A DNA stretch of 64,000 nucleotides. Source: Streptococcus henryi DSM 19005. GTDB lineage: Bacteria > Bacillota > Bacilli > Lactobacillales > Streptococcaceae. The DNA is taken from NCBI RefSeq assembly GCF_000376985.1, contig NZ_AQYA01000030.1, positions 46,422-110,421 on the forward strand, written 5' to 3'. The notes under the pieces were generated by a model. That model did not search any database. It was not told the DNA's origin and worked only from the letters and a program-made list of their open reading frames with translations. Positions 10,600-22,990 of the stretch are shown one piece after another (within the stretch, counting starts at the first letter, position 1; every line of letters starts with the position of its first letter). A program made the position numbers and the translations under genes.

Positions 10600-10611
10600 A
10601 GTAAAAATACT
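10600..10611. promoter_or_regulatory. Candidate GalR operator in the galR leader
   Basis: AGTAAAAATACT is palindromic at its arms (AGTA/TACT) and lies just downstream of the predicted galR start of transcription. Similar arms recur before the ABC importer genes (16428-16440) and galK (19701-19713). Confidence 0.5.
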
Positions 10612-10621
10612 TGTTGCTTTT

Positions 10622-10630
10622 ATTATATCA
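10622..10630 (-). promoter_or_regulatory. Extended -10 promoter of galR
   Basis: Read on the minus strand this is TGATATAAT, a TGn extended -10 box. No good -35 hexamer is visible, which is usual for extended -10 promoters in streptococci. Transcription would start near 10615, inside or next to the candidate operator. Confidence 0.6.
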
Positions 10631-10778
10631 CAAAAGAAGGGATTCTACCTATTGATATGAAGTGAAAAACTTAAAAATATCAGATGATTAAAGTATCTTT
10701 AAGAGGTGTTAGAAGCTAAGAGTAGGGAATTTTAATTGGCTCTGATTTAATAGAAGGGGAAAAACAGGCAAAACAGCC

Positions 10779-10807
10779 TTGAATTATTAGTAAAAATAAA
10801 GTAAAAT
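10779..10807 (+). promoter_or_regulatory. Predicted promoter of the aga-lacZ genes
   Basis: TTGAAT (10779-10784) and TAAAAT (10802-10807) are 17 bases apart. AGTAAAA-type half-sites, like those in the other candidate GalR operators, fill the spacer and the -10 region (10789-10806), so a bound repressor would cover the promoter. Confidence 0.6.
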
Positions 10808-10846
10808 AATTAGTGAAAAAATTAAGTAAAGAAAATGAGGTGTGCT

Positions 10847-13114
10847 ATGTCTGATTTGATTAGATTTGATTCAGAAAATAAGGTCTTTCACCTAAGTAAC
10901 AATAATATTTCTTATCTACTATCCATAGATGACGGTGGCCTAGTCAGCCATTTATATTTTGGTAAAAAAGTAAAGCGCTACCATAACCATTTATCTTATC
11001 CTAGGATTGATCGTGGTTTTTCTGGAAATGTCCTAGATAACCTTGATCGTGGCTTGTCCAAAGATACCCTTCCTCAAGAATACAGTGGGAGCGACTCTGG
11101 TGATTACCGTCAGCCAGCTTTGATTATTAAACACGGAGATGGCAGTCGTTCCAATGCCTTTGTTTTTAAAGATTATCACATCCAAGATGGCAAACCTGGA
11201 CTTTCAGGATTGCCTGCCTCTTTTGTCCAAGATAAGGCTGAAGCTCAGACTTTGGTTATTACTTTGGAAGATAAGGTAAGCCAAGTCGAGCTTGATTTGC
11301 TTTACAGTATTTTTAGAGATTGTGACCTTGTGGCACGTTCGGTTCAGGTCAGAAATCAGGGTTCTCAGTCTATTATGCTGGAAAAAGTAGCCTCTTTACA
11401 GCTTGATTTTGTTGCAAAAGATTTTGAAACAATCAGTCTTCCAGGAGCCCATGCCAATGAACGTCATATGGAACGCCAGTCAGTTGGCTATGGTCTTCAA
11501 AGATTTGCTAGCCGCCGTGGAACCTCAAGCCATCAAATGAATCCCTTTTTAGCCTTAGTTGATAAGAAGACCGATGAGTTTGTTGGTGATGCCTATGGAT
11601 TTAGTCTGGTTTATTCTGGAAATCATGCTTTCGAACTTGAAAAAGATCAATTAGCTCAGCTACGTTTGCTTGTTGGTATTAACCATGAAAACTTTGAATG
11701 GGAGTTGGGGGCAGGAGATGCTTTTCAAACTCCGGAAGTTCTTATGGTTTATTCTAATCAGGGCTTGAACGGGATGAGCCAAGAATTTCATAAGGTTATT
11801 GGTCAGCATTTGGTTCGTAGCCAATTTAAGAATCAAGAACGTCCTATCCTGGTTAATAACTGGGAAGCAACTTATTTTGATTTTACTGAAGAAAAGCTTC
11901 GCCCTATTGTTGATGAAGCTAAGCAGCTGGGAATTGAGATGTTTGTCCTTGATGACGGTTGGTTTGGCTATCGCAATAATGATCAATCATCTCTGGGAGA
12001 TTGGTTTATCAATCATGAGAAATTTCCTCAAGGAGTCAAAGGTTTTGCGGACTATGTTCACCAGCAAGGACTCAAGTTTGGTCTCTGGTTTGAGCCTGAG
12101 ATGATTTCTATGGATTCTGATCTTTTCCGAAATCATCCGGATTACTTGATGCAGGTTCCGGGTCGTCAGCCGAGCCCATCTCGCTCTCAATTTGTTCTTG
12201 ATATGGGGAGGCAAGAGGTTCGAGATAATATCTTTAATCAAGTCAAAGACATTTTAGATCAGGGCTACATTGACTATATTAAGTGGGATATGAATCGCCA
12301 TTTGTCAGACATCTACTCACTTGATTTACCTGCCCATCGTCAGGGTGAGACTAGTCATCGCTATGTCTTGGGTGTTTATGACTTGCTGGAGCGGATTACA
12401 AGTGCTTATCCTCAGATTCTTTTTGAAGGCTGTTCAGGAGGCGGTGGCCGCTTCGATGCAGGTTGGGCATACTATATGCCTCAATCTTGGGCCAGTGATA
12501 ACACCGATGCCATTTCACGCTTGACCATCCAGTATGGAACTTCTCTTGTCTATCCTATTTCTATGATGACTTCGCATATTTCAGCGGTTCCCAATCACCA
12601 AACGGGACGCATAACGCCTCTAGACACTCGTGCCCATGTAGCTATGAGCGGTGTTTTGGGTTATGAATTGGATTTGACTTCCATGTCTGATGAGGAGAAA
12701 GAGGCAGTCAGGGAAGAGGTTGAGGCTTATAAAGCGATTCGTCCCCTAGTTCAGTATGGGAAATTCTATCGCCTTAAATCACCTTCCGATGGGAATGCAA
12801 CAGCTTGGCAGTTTGTTTCTGAGGATAAGACTGAAAGTCTCCTCTTCACTGCTCAAACTCTGGCAGGAGCTCAGCCATTGTTGACAAAAACAAAAATGGT
12901 TGGTCTGAATCCAGATGCTGACTATGAGCATGTGGCTCTTTTCAAGGAGGGAGAGGACCAGGGGGTTGGTTATTTTACGTCGATTTATGCTAGTCGGCCA
13001 CTTGAAGTGGGGGCTGTTTTGTCTGGCGATGAACTGATGAATATGGGGATTTATGATCCTGTTGTTCGTCGTGATTTTGTGACACATCTTTACTATTTTA
13101 AAATGAAAAAATAA
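10847..13114 (+). CDS. aga: Alpha-galactosidase (GH36)
   Basis: A 755-residue cytoplasmic GH36 enzyme that removes terminal alpha-1,6-galactose from melibiose, raffinose and stachyose. The nucleophile is D481 in YIKWDMNRH and the acid/base is D551 in SWASDNTDA; CSGGGGRFD is the usual substrate-binding stretch. The start at 10847 (MSDLIRFDSENK) has GAGG six bases upstream; an in-frame ATG at 10835 lacks a binding site. It lies 12 bases before lacZ and is divergent from galR. Length fits the ~720-750 residue bacterial GH36 class. Confidence 0.94.
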   Translation: MSDLIRFDSENKVFHLSNNNISYLLSIDDGGLVSHLYFGKKVKRYHNHLSYPRIDRGFSGNVLDNLDRGLSKDTLPQEYSGSDSGDYRQPALIIKHGDGSRSNAFVFKDYHIQDGKPGLSGLPASFVQDKAEAQTLVITLEDKVSQVELDLLYSIFRDCDLVARSVQVRNQGSQSIMLEKVASLQLDFVAKDFETISLPGAHANERHMERQSVGYGLQRFASRRGTSSHQMNPFLALVDKKTDEFVGDAYGFSLVYSGNHAFELEKDQLAQLRLLVGINHENFEWELGAGDAFQTPEVLMVYSNQGLNGMSQEFHKVIGQHLVRSQFKNQERPILVNNWEATYFDFTEEKLRPIVDEAKQLGIEMFVLDDGWFGYRNNDQSSLGDWFINHEKFPQGVKGFADYVHQQGLKFGLWFEPEMISMDSDLFRNHPDYLMQVPGRQPSPSRSQFVLDMGRQEVRDNIFNQVKDILDQGYIDYIKWDMNRHLSDIYSLDLPAHRQGETSHRYVLGVYDLLERITSAYPQILFEGCSGGGGRFDAGWAYYMPQSWASDNTDAISRLTIQYGTSLVYPISMMTSHISAVPNHQTGRITPLDTRAHVAMSGVLGYELDLTSMSDEEKEAVREEVEAYKAIRPLVQYGKFYRLKSPSDGNATAWQFVSEDKTESLLFTAQTLAGAQPLLTKTKMVGLNPDADYEHVALFKEGEDQGVGYFTSIYASRPLEVGAVLSGDELMNMGIYDPVVRRDFVTHLYYFKMKK

Positions 13115-16138
<3,024 letters not shown>

Positions 16139-16427
16139 AGTTGAGCAAAGCCATCTTAGGAGTGGAAACAGGTAAAGAGAAAATATAAAGTGAGGTCTGG
16201 AAGTTATCCAGGCCTTATTTATCTGATCTATAATAGTAAAAAATAGTAAAATAATATTGAAAACAAAAAATGAAGAGGATAACAGCCTCTCTATTTTTGA
16301 ATATTTCGACAATTTAAAATTAAATAAGTAAAAAAATAACTTAGCGTATAAGATACAAAAGCAAGTAATGACAAAGGTTGGTCTATCGCGGTTTAGAAAG
16401 TTCGTGAAATAAATAACTTATAAAATA

Positions 16428-16440
16428 AGTAAAAATTACT
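16428..16440. promoter_or_regulatory. Candidate GalR operator before the ABC importer
   Basis: AGTAAAAATTACT has arms AGTAA/TTACT and lies about 20 bases upstream of the predicted -35 box. It resembles the sites near galR and galK. Assignment to GalR is inferred. Confidence 0.5.
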
Positions 16441-16460
16441 AAAATAATAAGTAAAAACAC

Positions 16461-16489
16461 TTGCAATGAAAACGCTTTTATTATATAAT
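16461..16489 (+). promoter_or_regulatory. Promoter of the ABC importer with an internal cre site
   Basis: TTGCAA (16461-16466) and TATAAT (16484-16489) are 17 bases apart. The spacer contains TGAAAACGCTTTTA (16467-16480), which fits the catabolite responsive element consensus TGWAANCGNTNWCA at all but one position. CcpA bound there would block RNA polymerase, so glucose repression of the importer is expected. Confidence 0.75.
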
Positions 16490-16529
16490 AAAACCATCAA
16501 AAATAAACGTTTAAAAGGAGAGTATCTCT

Positions 16530-17834
16530 ATGAAAAAGAGAACAGTTGGTGCTCTATTGGCAGGTGCCTTATTTTCAAGTCTATTGTTGACAGCTTGTGG
16601 TTCAAGTTCAAATGGTGGCGGAAGCTCAACAAGTGATTCTGGAGCTACAGAATTGACTGTCTGGGCTTGGGATGCTAATTACAATGTCAGAGCTTTTGAA
16701 GAAGCTGAAAAAGTTTATGACAAAGAAGTTCCAGATACAGTTGACTTGAAGATTGTTGAAAATGCACAGGATGACATTATTCAAAAATTGAATACCTCAT
16801 TGAGCTCAGGTGTTACAGATGGTCTTCCTAACATTGTGCTTATCGAAGACTACCGTGCCAAGAGTTTCCTAGAAGCTTACCCAGATAGCTTCTTCCCATT
16901 GACAGATGTTATCAAAGCAGATGATTTCACAGACTACAAGGTAGAAGCAACTTCTGTAGATGGTGAAAATTATGCTGTGCCATTTGATACAAGTTCAACA
17001 GGGCTCTATGTTCGTACAGATATCCTAGAAGAAGCTGGTTACACAGTTGACGATTTGAAAGATATTACTTGGGAAAAATACATCGAAATCGGTAAAGCTG
17101 TTTCTGAAAAAACAGGTAAAAAGCTCATCTCTCTTGATGTTAATGACCTTGGACTTGTTCGTTCTATGATTAACTCAACAGGTTCTTGGTACACTGGAGA
17201 AGACGGTAAGACACCGACACTTGCTGACAACGAAGCTTTGAAGGTGGCCTTCAAGGACGTTAAAGCGATGTATGATGCCAAACTTGTTGATGATAACAGT
17301 GACTGGAGCCAATGGCTGAGCGACTTTAATAACGGAGTGGTTTGGTCAGTTCCTACAGGTAACTGGATTACACCATCTATTACAGCCCAAGAAGATCAGG
17401 CTGGTAAATGGGCAGTTGTATCCTTCCCACGTCAAGAACTTGATGGATCAGTCAACGCTTCAAACCTTGGCGGTGCTTCAATTTACGTCTTGAATGTTGA
17501 TGGTAAAGAAGCAGCTGCTGAATTCTTGAAAGATACATTCGGATCAAGTACAGACCTTTATAAAACACTGGTAGAAAATATTGGAGCAATTGGATCATAC
17601 ATTCCAGCGACCGAAGCAGGTGTTTATGATACTGAAGCTGAATACTTCGGCGGACAAACAATCTACAAAGACTTTGCGGAATGGTCAACACAAATTCCAG
17701 CAGTAAACTACGGTGAAAATACTTACGCTATTGAAGACATCCTTATCAAAGCTATGCAAAACTACTTGAAAGGTGATGATTTGGATAAAGTCTTAGAAAA
17801 TGCACAAAAAGAAGCAGAAAATCAACTGAAATAA
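16530..17834 (+). CDS. Sugar ABC importer, substrate-binding lipoprotein (RafE/MsmE type)
   Basis: A 434-residue extracellular solute-binding protein of the CUT1 oligosaccharide family. The signal peptide ends in the lipobox LLTACG, so C23 would be lipidated and anchored outside the membrane. A Ser/Gly-rich linker follows, then the binding domain. Located after aga and lacZ and before two permeases and galK, it most likely captures raffinose-family sugars or galactooligosaccharides. AAGGAG precedes the ATG. A hairpin with a T run follows the gene and may reduce transcription into the permeases. The ligand cannot be fixed from sequence alone. Confidence 0.88.
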   Translation: MKKRTVGALLAGALFSSLLLTACGSSSNGGGSSTSDSGATELTVWAWDANYNVRAFEEAEKVYDKEVPDTVDLKIVENAQDDIIQKLNTSLSSGVTDGLPNIVLIEDYRAKSFLEAYPDSFFPLTDVIKADDFTDYKVEATSVDGENYAVPFDTSSTGLYVRTDILEEAGYTVDDLKDITWEKYIEIGKAVSEKTGKKLISLDVNDLGLVRSMINSTGSWYTGEDGKTPTLADNEALKVAFKDVKAMYDAKLVDDNSDWSQWLSDFNNGVVWSVPTGNWITPSITAQEDQAGKWAVVSFPRQELDGSVNASNLGGASIYVLNVDGKEAAAEFLKDTFGSSTDLYKTLVENIGAIGSYIPATEAGVYDTEAEYFGGQTIYKDFAEWSTQIPAVNYGENTYAIEDILIKAMQNYLKGDDLDKVLENAQKEAENQLK

Positions 17835-17844
17835 GCAGTTGTTT

Positions 17845-17906
17845 AACCAGATAATTTAGTTGCTTGATTGTCCTTGTGCTGTCAGAACTAAATTATTTGG
17901 TTTTTT
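17845..17906 (+). terminator. Hairpin with T run between binding protein and permease genes
   Basis: AACCAGATAATTTAGTT (17845-17861) pairs with AACTAAATTATTTGGTT (17886-17902) across a 24-base loop, followed by six T. It probably acts as a leaky terminator or 3' stabiliser that gives more binding protein than permease. Confidence 0.7.
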
Positions 17907-17928
17907 AGTGAGAGAATAGAGGATTAGA

Positions 17929-18822
17929 ATGAAAAAGATAAATCCATTTTTAAAATCAAAAATAATGGGATGGCTGTTTGTCATCGTTCCAACCTTATTG
18001 ATTGCCTTGTTTTACTTTTATCCAATGGTAGAGGCCTTTAAATTGTCTCTGTCATCTGGTAAGGGTAATAACTTGAGCTTTGTTGGTCTTGCCAACTATA
18101 AGCGTTTGTTCAGTGACCCTGTCTTTATCAATGCCCTAAAAAATACCCTGCTCTTCTTGATTGTTCAAGTGCCAGTCATGGTTATTTTAGCCATTTTCTT
18201 CTCGGTCTTGCTTAATAACAAGGCTTTGAAATTGAAGGGGCTCTTTAGGACTATTGTTTTCTTGCCATCAGTAACTTCTTTGGTTGCTTATTCTATTGTT
18301 TTTAAATATTTGTTCTCAAATGATGGTATTATCAACAAAATCCTTCTTTCCTTGAATATTCTTCAGGAGCCAATGGCTTGGTTGTCAGATGCCTTTTGGG
18401 CAAAGATTGTCATCATCATAGCTATTACTTGGCGTTGGACAGGTTATAATATGATTTTCTTCCTATCAGCTCTTCAAAATATCGATCCAGAAATCTATGA
18501 AGCTGCAGATGTTGATGGGGCCAGTGCTGGTAAGAAATTCTTCAATATCACAGTTCCACTCTTGAAACCAGTTATTCTCTTTACGACGATTACATCAACA
18601 ATTGGTACTTTGCAGTTGTTCGATGAGCCTATGAATATCACCCAAGGTGGTCCTGGCGATGCAACAACAACCATTTCACAATACATTTACAACCTAAGCT
18701 TTAAATATACACCAGATTTTGGTTATGCTGCGGCAGTATCTTATGCTATCGTTGCTTTGGTAGTAATTTTATCTATTCTTCAAACAAGATTGGGAGGCAG
18801 AGATGAAAAGAAATCGAAATAA
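17929..18822 (+). CDS. Sugar ABC importer permease (RafF/MsmF type)
   Basis: A 297-residue inner-membrane permease of the MalF/UgpA group with about six membrane segments. The EAA loop that contacts the ATPase reads EAADVDGASAGKKFFNITVPLLKP (shown here by its key residues E-A-A...D-G...P) near residue 195. GAGG lies before the ATG. It overlaps the next permease by 20 bases. No ATPase gene is present in the cluster, so a shared MsmK-like ATPase from elsewhere in the genome must energise it, as is known for streptococcal CUT1 importers. Confidence 0.88.
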   Translation: MKKINPFLKSKIMGWLFVIVPTLLIALFYFYPMVEAFKLSLSSGKGNNLSFVGLANYKRLFSDPVFINALKNTLLFLIVQVPVMVILAIFFSVLLNNKALKLKGLFRTIVFLPSVTSLVAYSIVFKYLFSNDGIINKILLSLNILQEPMAWLSDAFWAKIVIIIAITWRWTGYNMIFFLSALQNIDPEIYEAADVDGASAGKKFFNITVPLLKPVILFTTITSTIGTLQLFDEPMNITQGGPGDATTTISQYIYNLSFKYTPDFGYAAAVSYAIVALVVILSILQTRLGGRDEKKSK

Positions 18823-19633
18823 GACAATTGCGACCTATGTTTTCTTGGTCATCATGTCTATAGTATTTGCATTTCCATTTTACTTTTTGATTGTCAGTGC
18901 GACAAATTCAAGTATTGATGTCACTAATGGACGTATGTTGCCTGGTGGTGAGTTGTTTAATAACTTGAAAAACATTTTCAGTCAGACTGCTATGACTTCT
19001 GCCTTGAAAAACTCTTCTGTTGTCGCTCTCTTTCAAACGATTTTGGCTCTCTTGATTGGTTCTGCTGCTGGTTATGGTTTTGAAATTTACCGGAGCAAAG
19101 GAAAAGATATTGTTTTCAATATTATTCTCCTCTCCATGATGGTTCCTTTTGCGGCTATTATGATTCCTCTCTTTCGTTTGTTCGGTAAGATGTCATCTAT
19201 TAGTCCGATGATTGGTATCAACTCTTATGCCTCAATCTTCTTACCTTACATCGCAACGGCTTTTCTGATCTTCTATTTCCGCCAAAATACCAAAATGTTT
19301 CCTAAGGAATTGCTGGAAGCAGGGCGCATTGACGGTGTGTCAGAAGTTGGGCTCTTCTTTAAAATTTATATGCCGACCATGAAGACAACCTATGCTGCAG
19401 CGGCCATCATTACCTTCATGAACAGTTGGAACAACTATATTTGGCCTTTGGTTGTTGTTCAATCAACGGAAAAACAAACAGTGCCACTTTTGATTTCTCA
19501 ATTGGGATCAAGCTATTCGCCTGACTATGGTATGATTATGGCAGCAGTTTTGGTTGCAACAATACCAACTTTAGTTATTTTCTTCGTTCTTCAAAAACAA
19601 TTCGTTGCAGGAATGTTGGGGGCTAATAAGTAG
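18803..19633 (+). CDS. Sugar ABC importer permease (RafG/MsmG type)
   Basis: A 276-residue permease of the MalG group, with about six membrane segments and an EAA loop reading EAGRIDGVSEVGLFFKI near residue 172. The start lies inside the end of the preceding permease gene, behind GGGAGG, which indicates translational coupling. Together the two permeases form the membrane channel. A UUCG-loop terminator follows. Confidence 0.88.
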   Translation: MKRNRNKTIATYVFLVIMSIVFAFPFYFLIVSATNSSIDVTNGRMLPGGELFNNLKNIFSQTAMTSALKNSSVVALFQTILALLIGSAAGYGFEIYRSKGKDIVFNIILLSMMVPFAAIMIPLFRLFGKMSSISPMIGINSYASIFLPYIATAFLIFYFRQNTKMFPKELLEAGRIDGVSEVGLFFKIYMPTMKTTYAAAAIITFMNSWNNYIWPLVVVQSTEKQTVPLLISQLGSSYSPDYGMIMAAVLVATIPTLVIFFVLQKQFVAGMLGANK

Positions 19634-19642
19634 ATATTACAA

Positions 19643-19667
19643 AAGAATCTTCGGATTCTTTTTCTTT
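19643..19667 (+). terminator. Intrinsic terminator after the importer
   Basis: AAGAATC (19643-19649) and GATTCTT (19654-19660) flank a TTCG tetraloop, followed by TTTCTTTTT. Confidence 0.85.
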
Positions 19668-19700
19668 TTGGTAAAAAAAGGTAAAAATATGGTAAAAATA

Positions 19701-19713
19701 GTAAAATATTTAC
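19701..19713. promoter_or_regulatory. Candidate GalR operator before galK
   Basis: GTAAAATATTTAC is a perfect palindrome around its centre and lies 10 bases upstream of the galK -35 box. Three further GGTAAAA-type half-sites stand just upstream (19670-19700). Confidence 0.6.
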
Positions 19714-19722
19714 CAATAAATA

Positions 19723-19751
19723 TTGATTTTTTTACTTTAGTGTCTTATAAT
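19723..19751 (+). promoter_or_regulatory. Promoter of galK
   Basis: TTGATT (19723-19728) and TATAAT (19746-19751) with a 17-base spacer, about 30 bases ahead of the galK start codon. Confidence 0.75.
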
Positions 19752-19780
19752 TAAGGTAATAAAACTCAAAGGAGACCCTC

Positions 19781-20953
19781 ATGAATACAACTGAACTTAA
19801 TCAAGCTTTTACAGCAATTTTTGGTGCTGAAGCAGATGCAACTTTCTTCTCACCAGGACGTATTAATCTCATTGGTGAACACACAGATTACAATGGTGGA
19901 CATGTTTTTCCTGCTGCAATTACGCTAGGAACTTATGGTGCTGCCCGTAAACGTGATGATAAGCTCATGCGTTTCTACTCTGCTAATTTTGAAGACAAGG
20001 GCATTATTGAAGTTGCTTTAGATAATCTTGTCTTTGCTAAGGAAGACAACTGGACTAACTATCCAAAAGGTGTTGTTAAATTCTTGCAAGAAGCAGGGCA
20101 TAAGATTGACAGCGGCTTTGACCTCTATGTTTTTGGAAATATTCCAAACGGATCTGGCCTATCATCCTCAGCATCCCTTGAACTTCTTATGGGGATTGTG
20201 GCTGAAGAATTGTTTGGTTTGAAGCTAGAACGCCTTGATTTGGTAAAAATTGGTAAACAAACTGAAAATGAATTTATTGGTGTTAATTCAGGAATCATGG
20301 ACCAGTTCGCTATCGGAATGGGGGCTGATAAAAAAGCTATCTATCTTGATACCAACACTTTAGAATATGACCTTGTGCCACTAGATTTGGGTGATAATGT
20401 TATTGTTATCATGAACACTAACAAACGTCGTGAATTGGCCGATTCTAAATACAATGAGCGCCGTGCTGAATGTGAAAAAGCAGTTGAAGAACTCAATGTC
20501 CTCCTTGATATTAAAACTCTAGGTGAACTTGATGCTCAGACTTTTGACGAATATAGCTACCTGATTAAAGATGAAAATCGCATCAAACGTGCCCGTCATG
20601 CCATTTGGGAAAATCAACGTACCCTTCAAGCCCGTCAAGCTCTTGAAGCAGGTGAGTTAGAGCAGTTCGGTCGTCTAGTTAATGCCTCTCATGTTTCTTT
20701 GGAACATGACTATGAGGTGACTGGGCTTGAGTTGGATACTTTGGCACATACAGCTTGGGAACAAGAAGGTGTTCTTGGTGCCCGTATGACAGGAGCTGGT
20801 TTTGGTGGTTGTGGTATCGCTATTGTTGCCAAAGATAAAGTCGATGCTTTCACCGAAAATGTTGGAAAAGTCTACACAGAAAAAATCGGCTACGCACCAG
20901 CCTTCTACATTGCTGAAATTGCAGGTGGAAGTCGCGTCTTGTCACGCAAGTAA
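19781..20953 (+). CDS. galK: Galactokinase GalK
   Basis: A 390-residue GHMP kinase that phosphorylates alpha-D-galactose to galactose-1-phosphate, the first Leloir step. The galactokinase signature [15 protein letters not shown] lies near residue 27, the ATP loop [11 protein letters not shown] near 125 and the third GHMP motif [10 protein letters not shown] near 335. AAGGAG precedes the ATG. It has its own promoter with a GalR-like palindrome and is followed by galT after a perfect 13-bp stem-loop. Confidence 0.96.
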   Translation: MNTTELNQAFTAIFGAEADATFFSPGRINLIGEHTDYNGGHVFPAAITLGTYGAARKRDDKLMRFYSANFEDKGIIEVALDNLVFAKEDNWTNYPKGVVKFLQEAGHKIDSGFDLYVFGNIPNGSGLSSSASLELLMGIVAEELFGLKLERLDLVKIGKQTENEFIGVNSGIMDQFAIGMGADKKAIYLDTNTLEYDLVPLDLGDNVIVIMNTNKRRELADSKYNERRAECEKAVEELNVLLDIKTLGELDAQTFDEYSYLIKDENRIKRARHAIWENQRTLQARQALEAGELEQFGRLVNASHVSLEHDYEVTGLELDTLAHTAWEQEGVLGARMTGAGFGGCGIAIVAKDKVDAFTENVGKVYTEKIGYAPAFYIAEIAGGSRVLSRK

Positions 20954-20972
20954 GCTAAGTCAGAACAAGCGC

Positions 20973-21004
20973 TTTAAAGGTATTCGGGCATGAATACCTT
21001 TAAA
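20973..21004 (+). other. Perfect stem-loop between galK and galT
   Basis: TTTAAAGGTATTC (20973-20985) pairs without mismatch with GAATACCTTTAAA (20992-21004), with a 6-base loop. No T run follows on the plus strand, so it is more likely an mRNA processing or stabilising element than a terminator. Confidence 0.7.
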
Positions 21005-21033
21005 AATAGATCCAAAGAATAGAAGAAATTCCT

Positions 21034-22506
21034 ATGAAACTATTAGATACTTTCGTCGCAAAAGTTATTGAAAGCAGCGACTACACAAAGGATGACATTT
21101 TTTACCTGACAAATCGCATCCTTGCTCTTGTTGGGGAGGATAATGCTCAACAGGAAACTGCTCAAACGGAGCTGATTGCTCTAAAAGATGAGCTAGTTGA
21201 CTTAGCTGTTGCAAATGGCAAGGTTGGTGAGCTAGCAGAAGAGAAGGATTGTTTGGGAGCAGAATTGATGAACTTCATGACGCCAATCCCAAGTCAGGTC
21301 AACAAGAATTTCTGGGAAACTTATGCACAATCTCCTCAAAAAGCTATCTCAGAATTCTATGACCTCAGTAAGCGTAATGACTATATTAAGGTGGCAGCTA
21401 TTGCCAAAAATATTGCTTTTACCACACCTTCGGACTATGGAGATATGGAAATTACCATTAACCTGTCTAAACCTGAGAAAGACCCTAAAGCCATTGCTGC
21501 TGCTAAGTTGGCCAAGGCTTCTTCCTATCCTAAGTGCCAACTTTGCATGGAAAATGAAGGTTACCAAGGTCGCATTAATCATCCGGCCCGTGCCAACCAC
21601 CGCATTATCCGCATGGATTTAGCTGATGAAAAGTGGGGCTTCCAGTACTCGCCTTATGCTTATTTCAACGAGCACTGCATTGTCCTCAACACCCAACATG
21701 TGCCCATGGTTATCAGTCAGGACACTTTTGCCCAGCTACTGGACATCGTGGACATCTTCCCAGGTTATTTCGCAGGGTCTAATTCTGATCTACCGATTGT
21801 TGGAGGCTCCATCTTGACCCACAATCACTATCAAGGTGGCCGTCATGTTTTCCCTATGGAAATGGCAGAGCTGACACAACAATTTACTTTTAAAGACTTC
21901 CCAGATGTGACTGCAGGCATTGTTAACTGGCCTATGTCTGTTATCAGACTTCGTGGAGAGAACAAGTCTCGTTTGGTTCAATTAGCTGAGGTCATTCGCC
22001 TAGCTTGGCGTGATTACTCGGATGTCCAAGTGGATGTTCTGGCTTACACAGACGATACGCCACATCACACAGTTACTCCAATTGCCCGTAAACGTAATGG
22101 TCTCTTTGAATTGGATATTGTTCTTCGTGACAATCATACTTCGAAAGAGCATCCTGACGGTGTTTACCATCCCCACGCTGACGTGCAGCATATCAAAAAA
22201 GAAAATATAGGGCTAATTGAGGTTATGGGCTTAGCTATTTTGCCGCCTCGCCTAAAAGACGAACTGGTGGAAGTTGAAAAATATGTTTTAAACCAGTATA
22301 ATGAAATGGCAGATTACCATAAGGACTGGGCCGATGCCATCAAGGCTGACCACCCAGATGCTAATCAGGAAACTGTTTCAGAAATCGTCAAACAAGCAGT
22401 TGGGCAAACTTTTGTCCGTGTCTTGGAAGACGCAGGTGTCTACAAGGGTGATGAACAAGGTCAAGCGGCCTTCGTGCGTTTTGTAGAGAGTGTTGGAGTG
22501 GAGTAA
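21034..22506 (+). CDS. galT: Galactose-1-phosphate uridylyltransferase GalT (class II, Firmicutes type)
   Basis: A 490-residue enzyme that exchanges UMP between UDP-glucose and galactose-1-phosphate. It belongs to the long Gram-positive GalT class, recognised by [13 protein letters not shown] near residue 170 and the [14 protein letters not shown] stretch near 268. The cytoplasmic enzyme is the second Leloir step. Its ribosome binding site is weak (AGAAGAAA). It is separated from galE by a 503-base structured spacer, which is unusual for a galKTE operon. Confidence 0.95.
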   Translation: MKLLDTFVAKVIESSDYTKDDIFYLTNRILALVGEDNAQQETAQTELIALKDELVDLAVANGKVGELAEEKDCLGAELMNFMTPIPSQVNKNFWETYAQSPQKAISEFYDLSKRNDYIKVAAIAKNIAFTTPSDYGDMEITINLSKPEKDPKAIAAAKLAKASSYPKCQLCMENEGYQGRINHPARANHRIIRMDLADEKWGFQYSPYAYFNEHCIVLNTQHVPMVISQDTFAQLLDIVDIFPGYFAGSNSDLPIVGGSILTHNHYQGGRHVFPMEMAELTQQFTFKDFPDVTAGIVNWPMSVIRLRGENKSRLVQLAEVIRLAWRDYSDVQVDVLAYTDDTPHHTVTPIARKRNGLFELDIVLRDNHTSKEHPDGVYHPHADVQHIKKENIGLIEVMGLAILPPRLKDELVEVEKYVLNQYNEMADYHKDWADAIKADHPDANQETVSEIVKQAVGQTFVRVLEDAGVYKGDEQGQAAFVRFVESVGVE

Positions 22507-22569
22507 AGAAGAAAGGCAGGTTCATTGTGCTAGTCGCTATGGCAACTAGCTATTCCCTGCACTAGATTT

Positions 22570-22760
22570 GAGTTCAGGTATTTGAACTCGGTCTTATTCT
22601 GACTGACCTTTTGAAAAAATAAAGAAAGGATAGGGTTTGTTCTAGTTTTCGAAGCTAGAATTGAACCCGCCCTAAGGCCTGTGCAAAAAAGATAACTCTT
22701 TCTAGACGCAAGCGTCTTCGCAAGAGTTCCTATCTTTGCTTTGTGTTTTGGTTCTTTCTA
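22570..22760 (+). repeat. Structured repeat unit, copy 1
   Basis: The unit contains, in order: hairpin GAGTTCA/TGAACTC (22570-22589); a conserved block GGTCTTATTCTGACTGACC and onward through AAAAAATAAAGAAAGGAT (22590-22631); hairpin GGGTT...AACCC with inner TTCTAG/CTAGAA (22633-22668); and hairpin AACTCTT...AAGAGTT with inner GACGC/GCGTC (22691-22734). Copy 2 has the same order of helices. Confidence 0.75.
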
Positions 22761-22806
22761 ATTTGGTTTGCAAAAGAGGTAGAAATTAAAAGAAAGGATA
22801 AGGTTT

Positions 22807-22990
22807 GAGTTCAAGAACTTGAACTCGGTCTTATTCTGATTGACCTTTTGAAAAAATAAGGAAAGGATGAGGTTCGATACCAATTGTATAAATTGGAATT
22901 GAACCCGGGCTAAATGCTGTGTAAAAAAGATGCCTCTTCCTAGAGGCTTTGCCTCGTTGTCAGAGTCCCTATTTTTACTTTGCATTTCGG
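22807..22990 (+). repeat. Structured repeat unit, copy 2
   Basis: The same architecture as copy 1, shifted by 237 bases. Its first hairpin is the perfect palindrome GAGTTCAAG/CTTGAACTC (22807-22826). The GGTCTTATTCTGA block is nearly identical. The second hairpin is GGTTC...GAACC with inner CCAATT/AATTGG (22871-22905), and the third has GAGGC/GCCTC (22943-22955). Helix sequences differ from copy 1 but pairing is kept. Confidence 0.75.

Larger units (their letters stand above)
16139..16529 (+). other. Non-coding spacer between lacZ and the ABC importer
   Basis: About 390 bases without a convincing gene. It starts with an AGGTCTGG/CCAGGCCT stem-loop (16193-16216) followed by an imperfect T-rich stretch, a probable weak lacZ terminator. 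It then holds many AGTAAAA repeats (16228-16260, 16320-16335, 16420-16456), a palindromic candidate GalR operator, and the importer promoter with an embedded cre site. Confidence 0.6.

Noticed and set aside
10835..10846. ATG at 10835 as aga start
   Set aside because: No ribosome binding site precedes it, while the ATG at 10847 has GAGG at proper distance and gives the family N-terminus.
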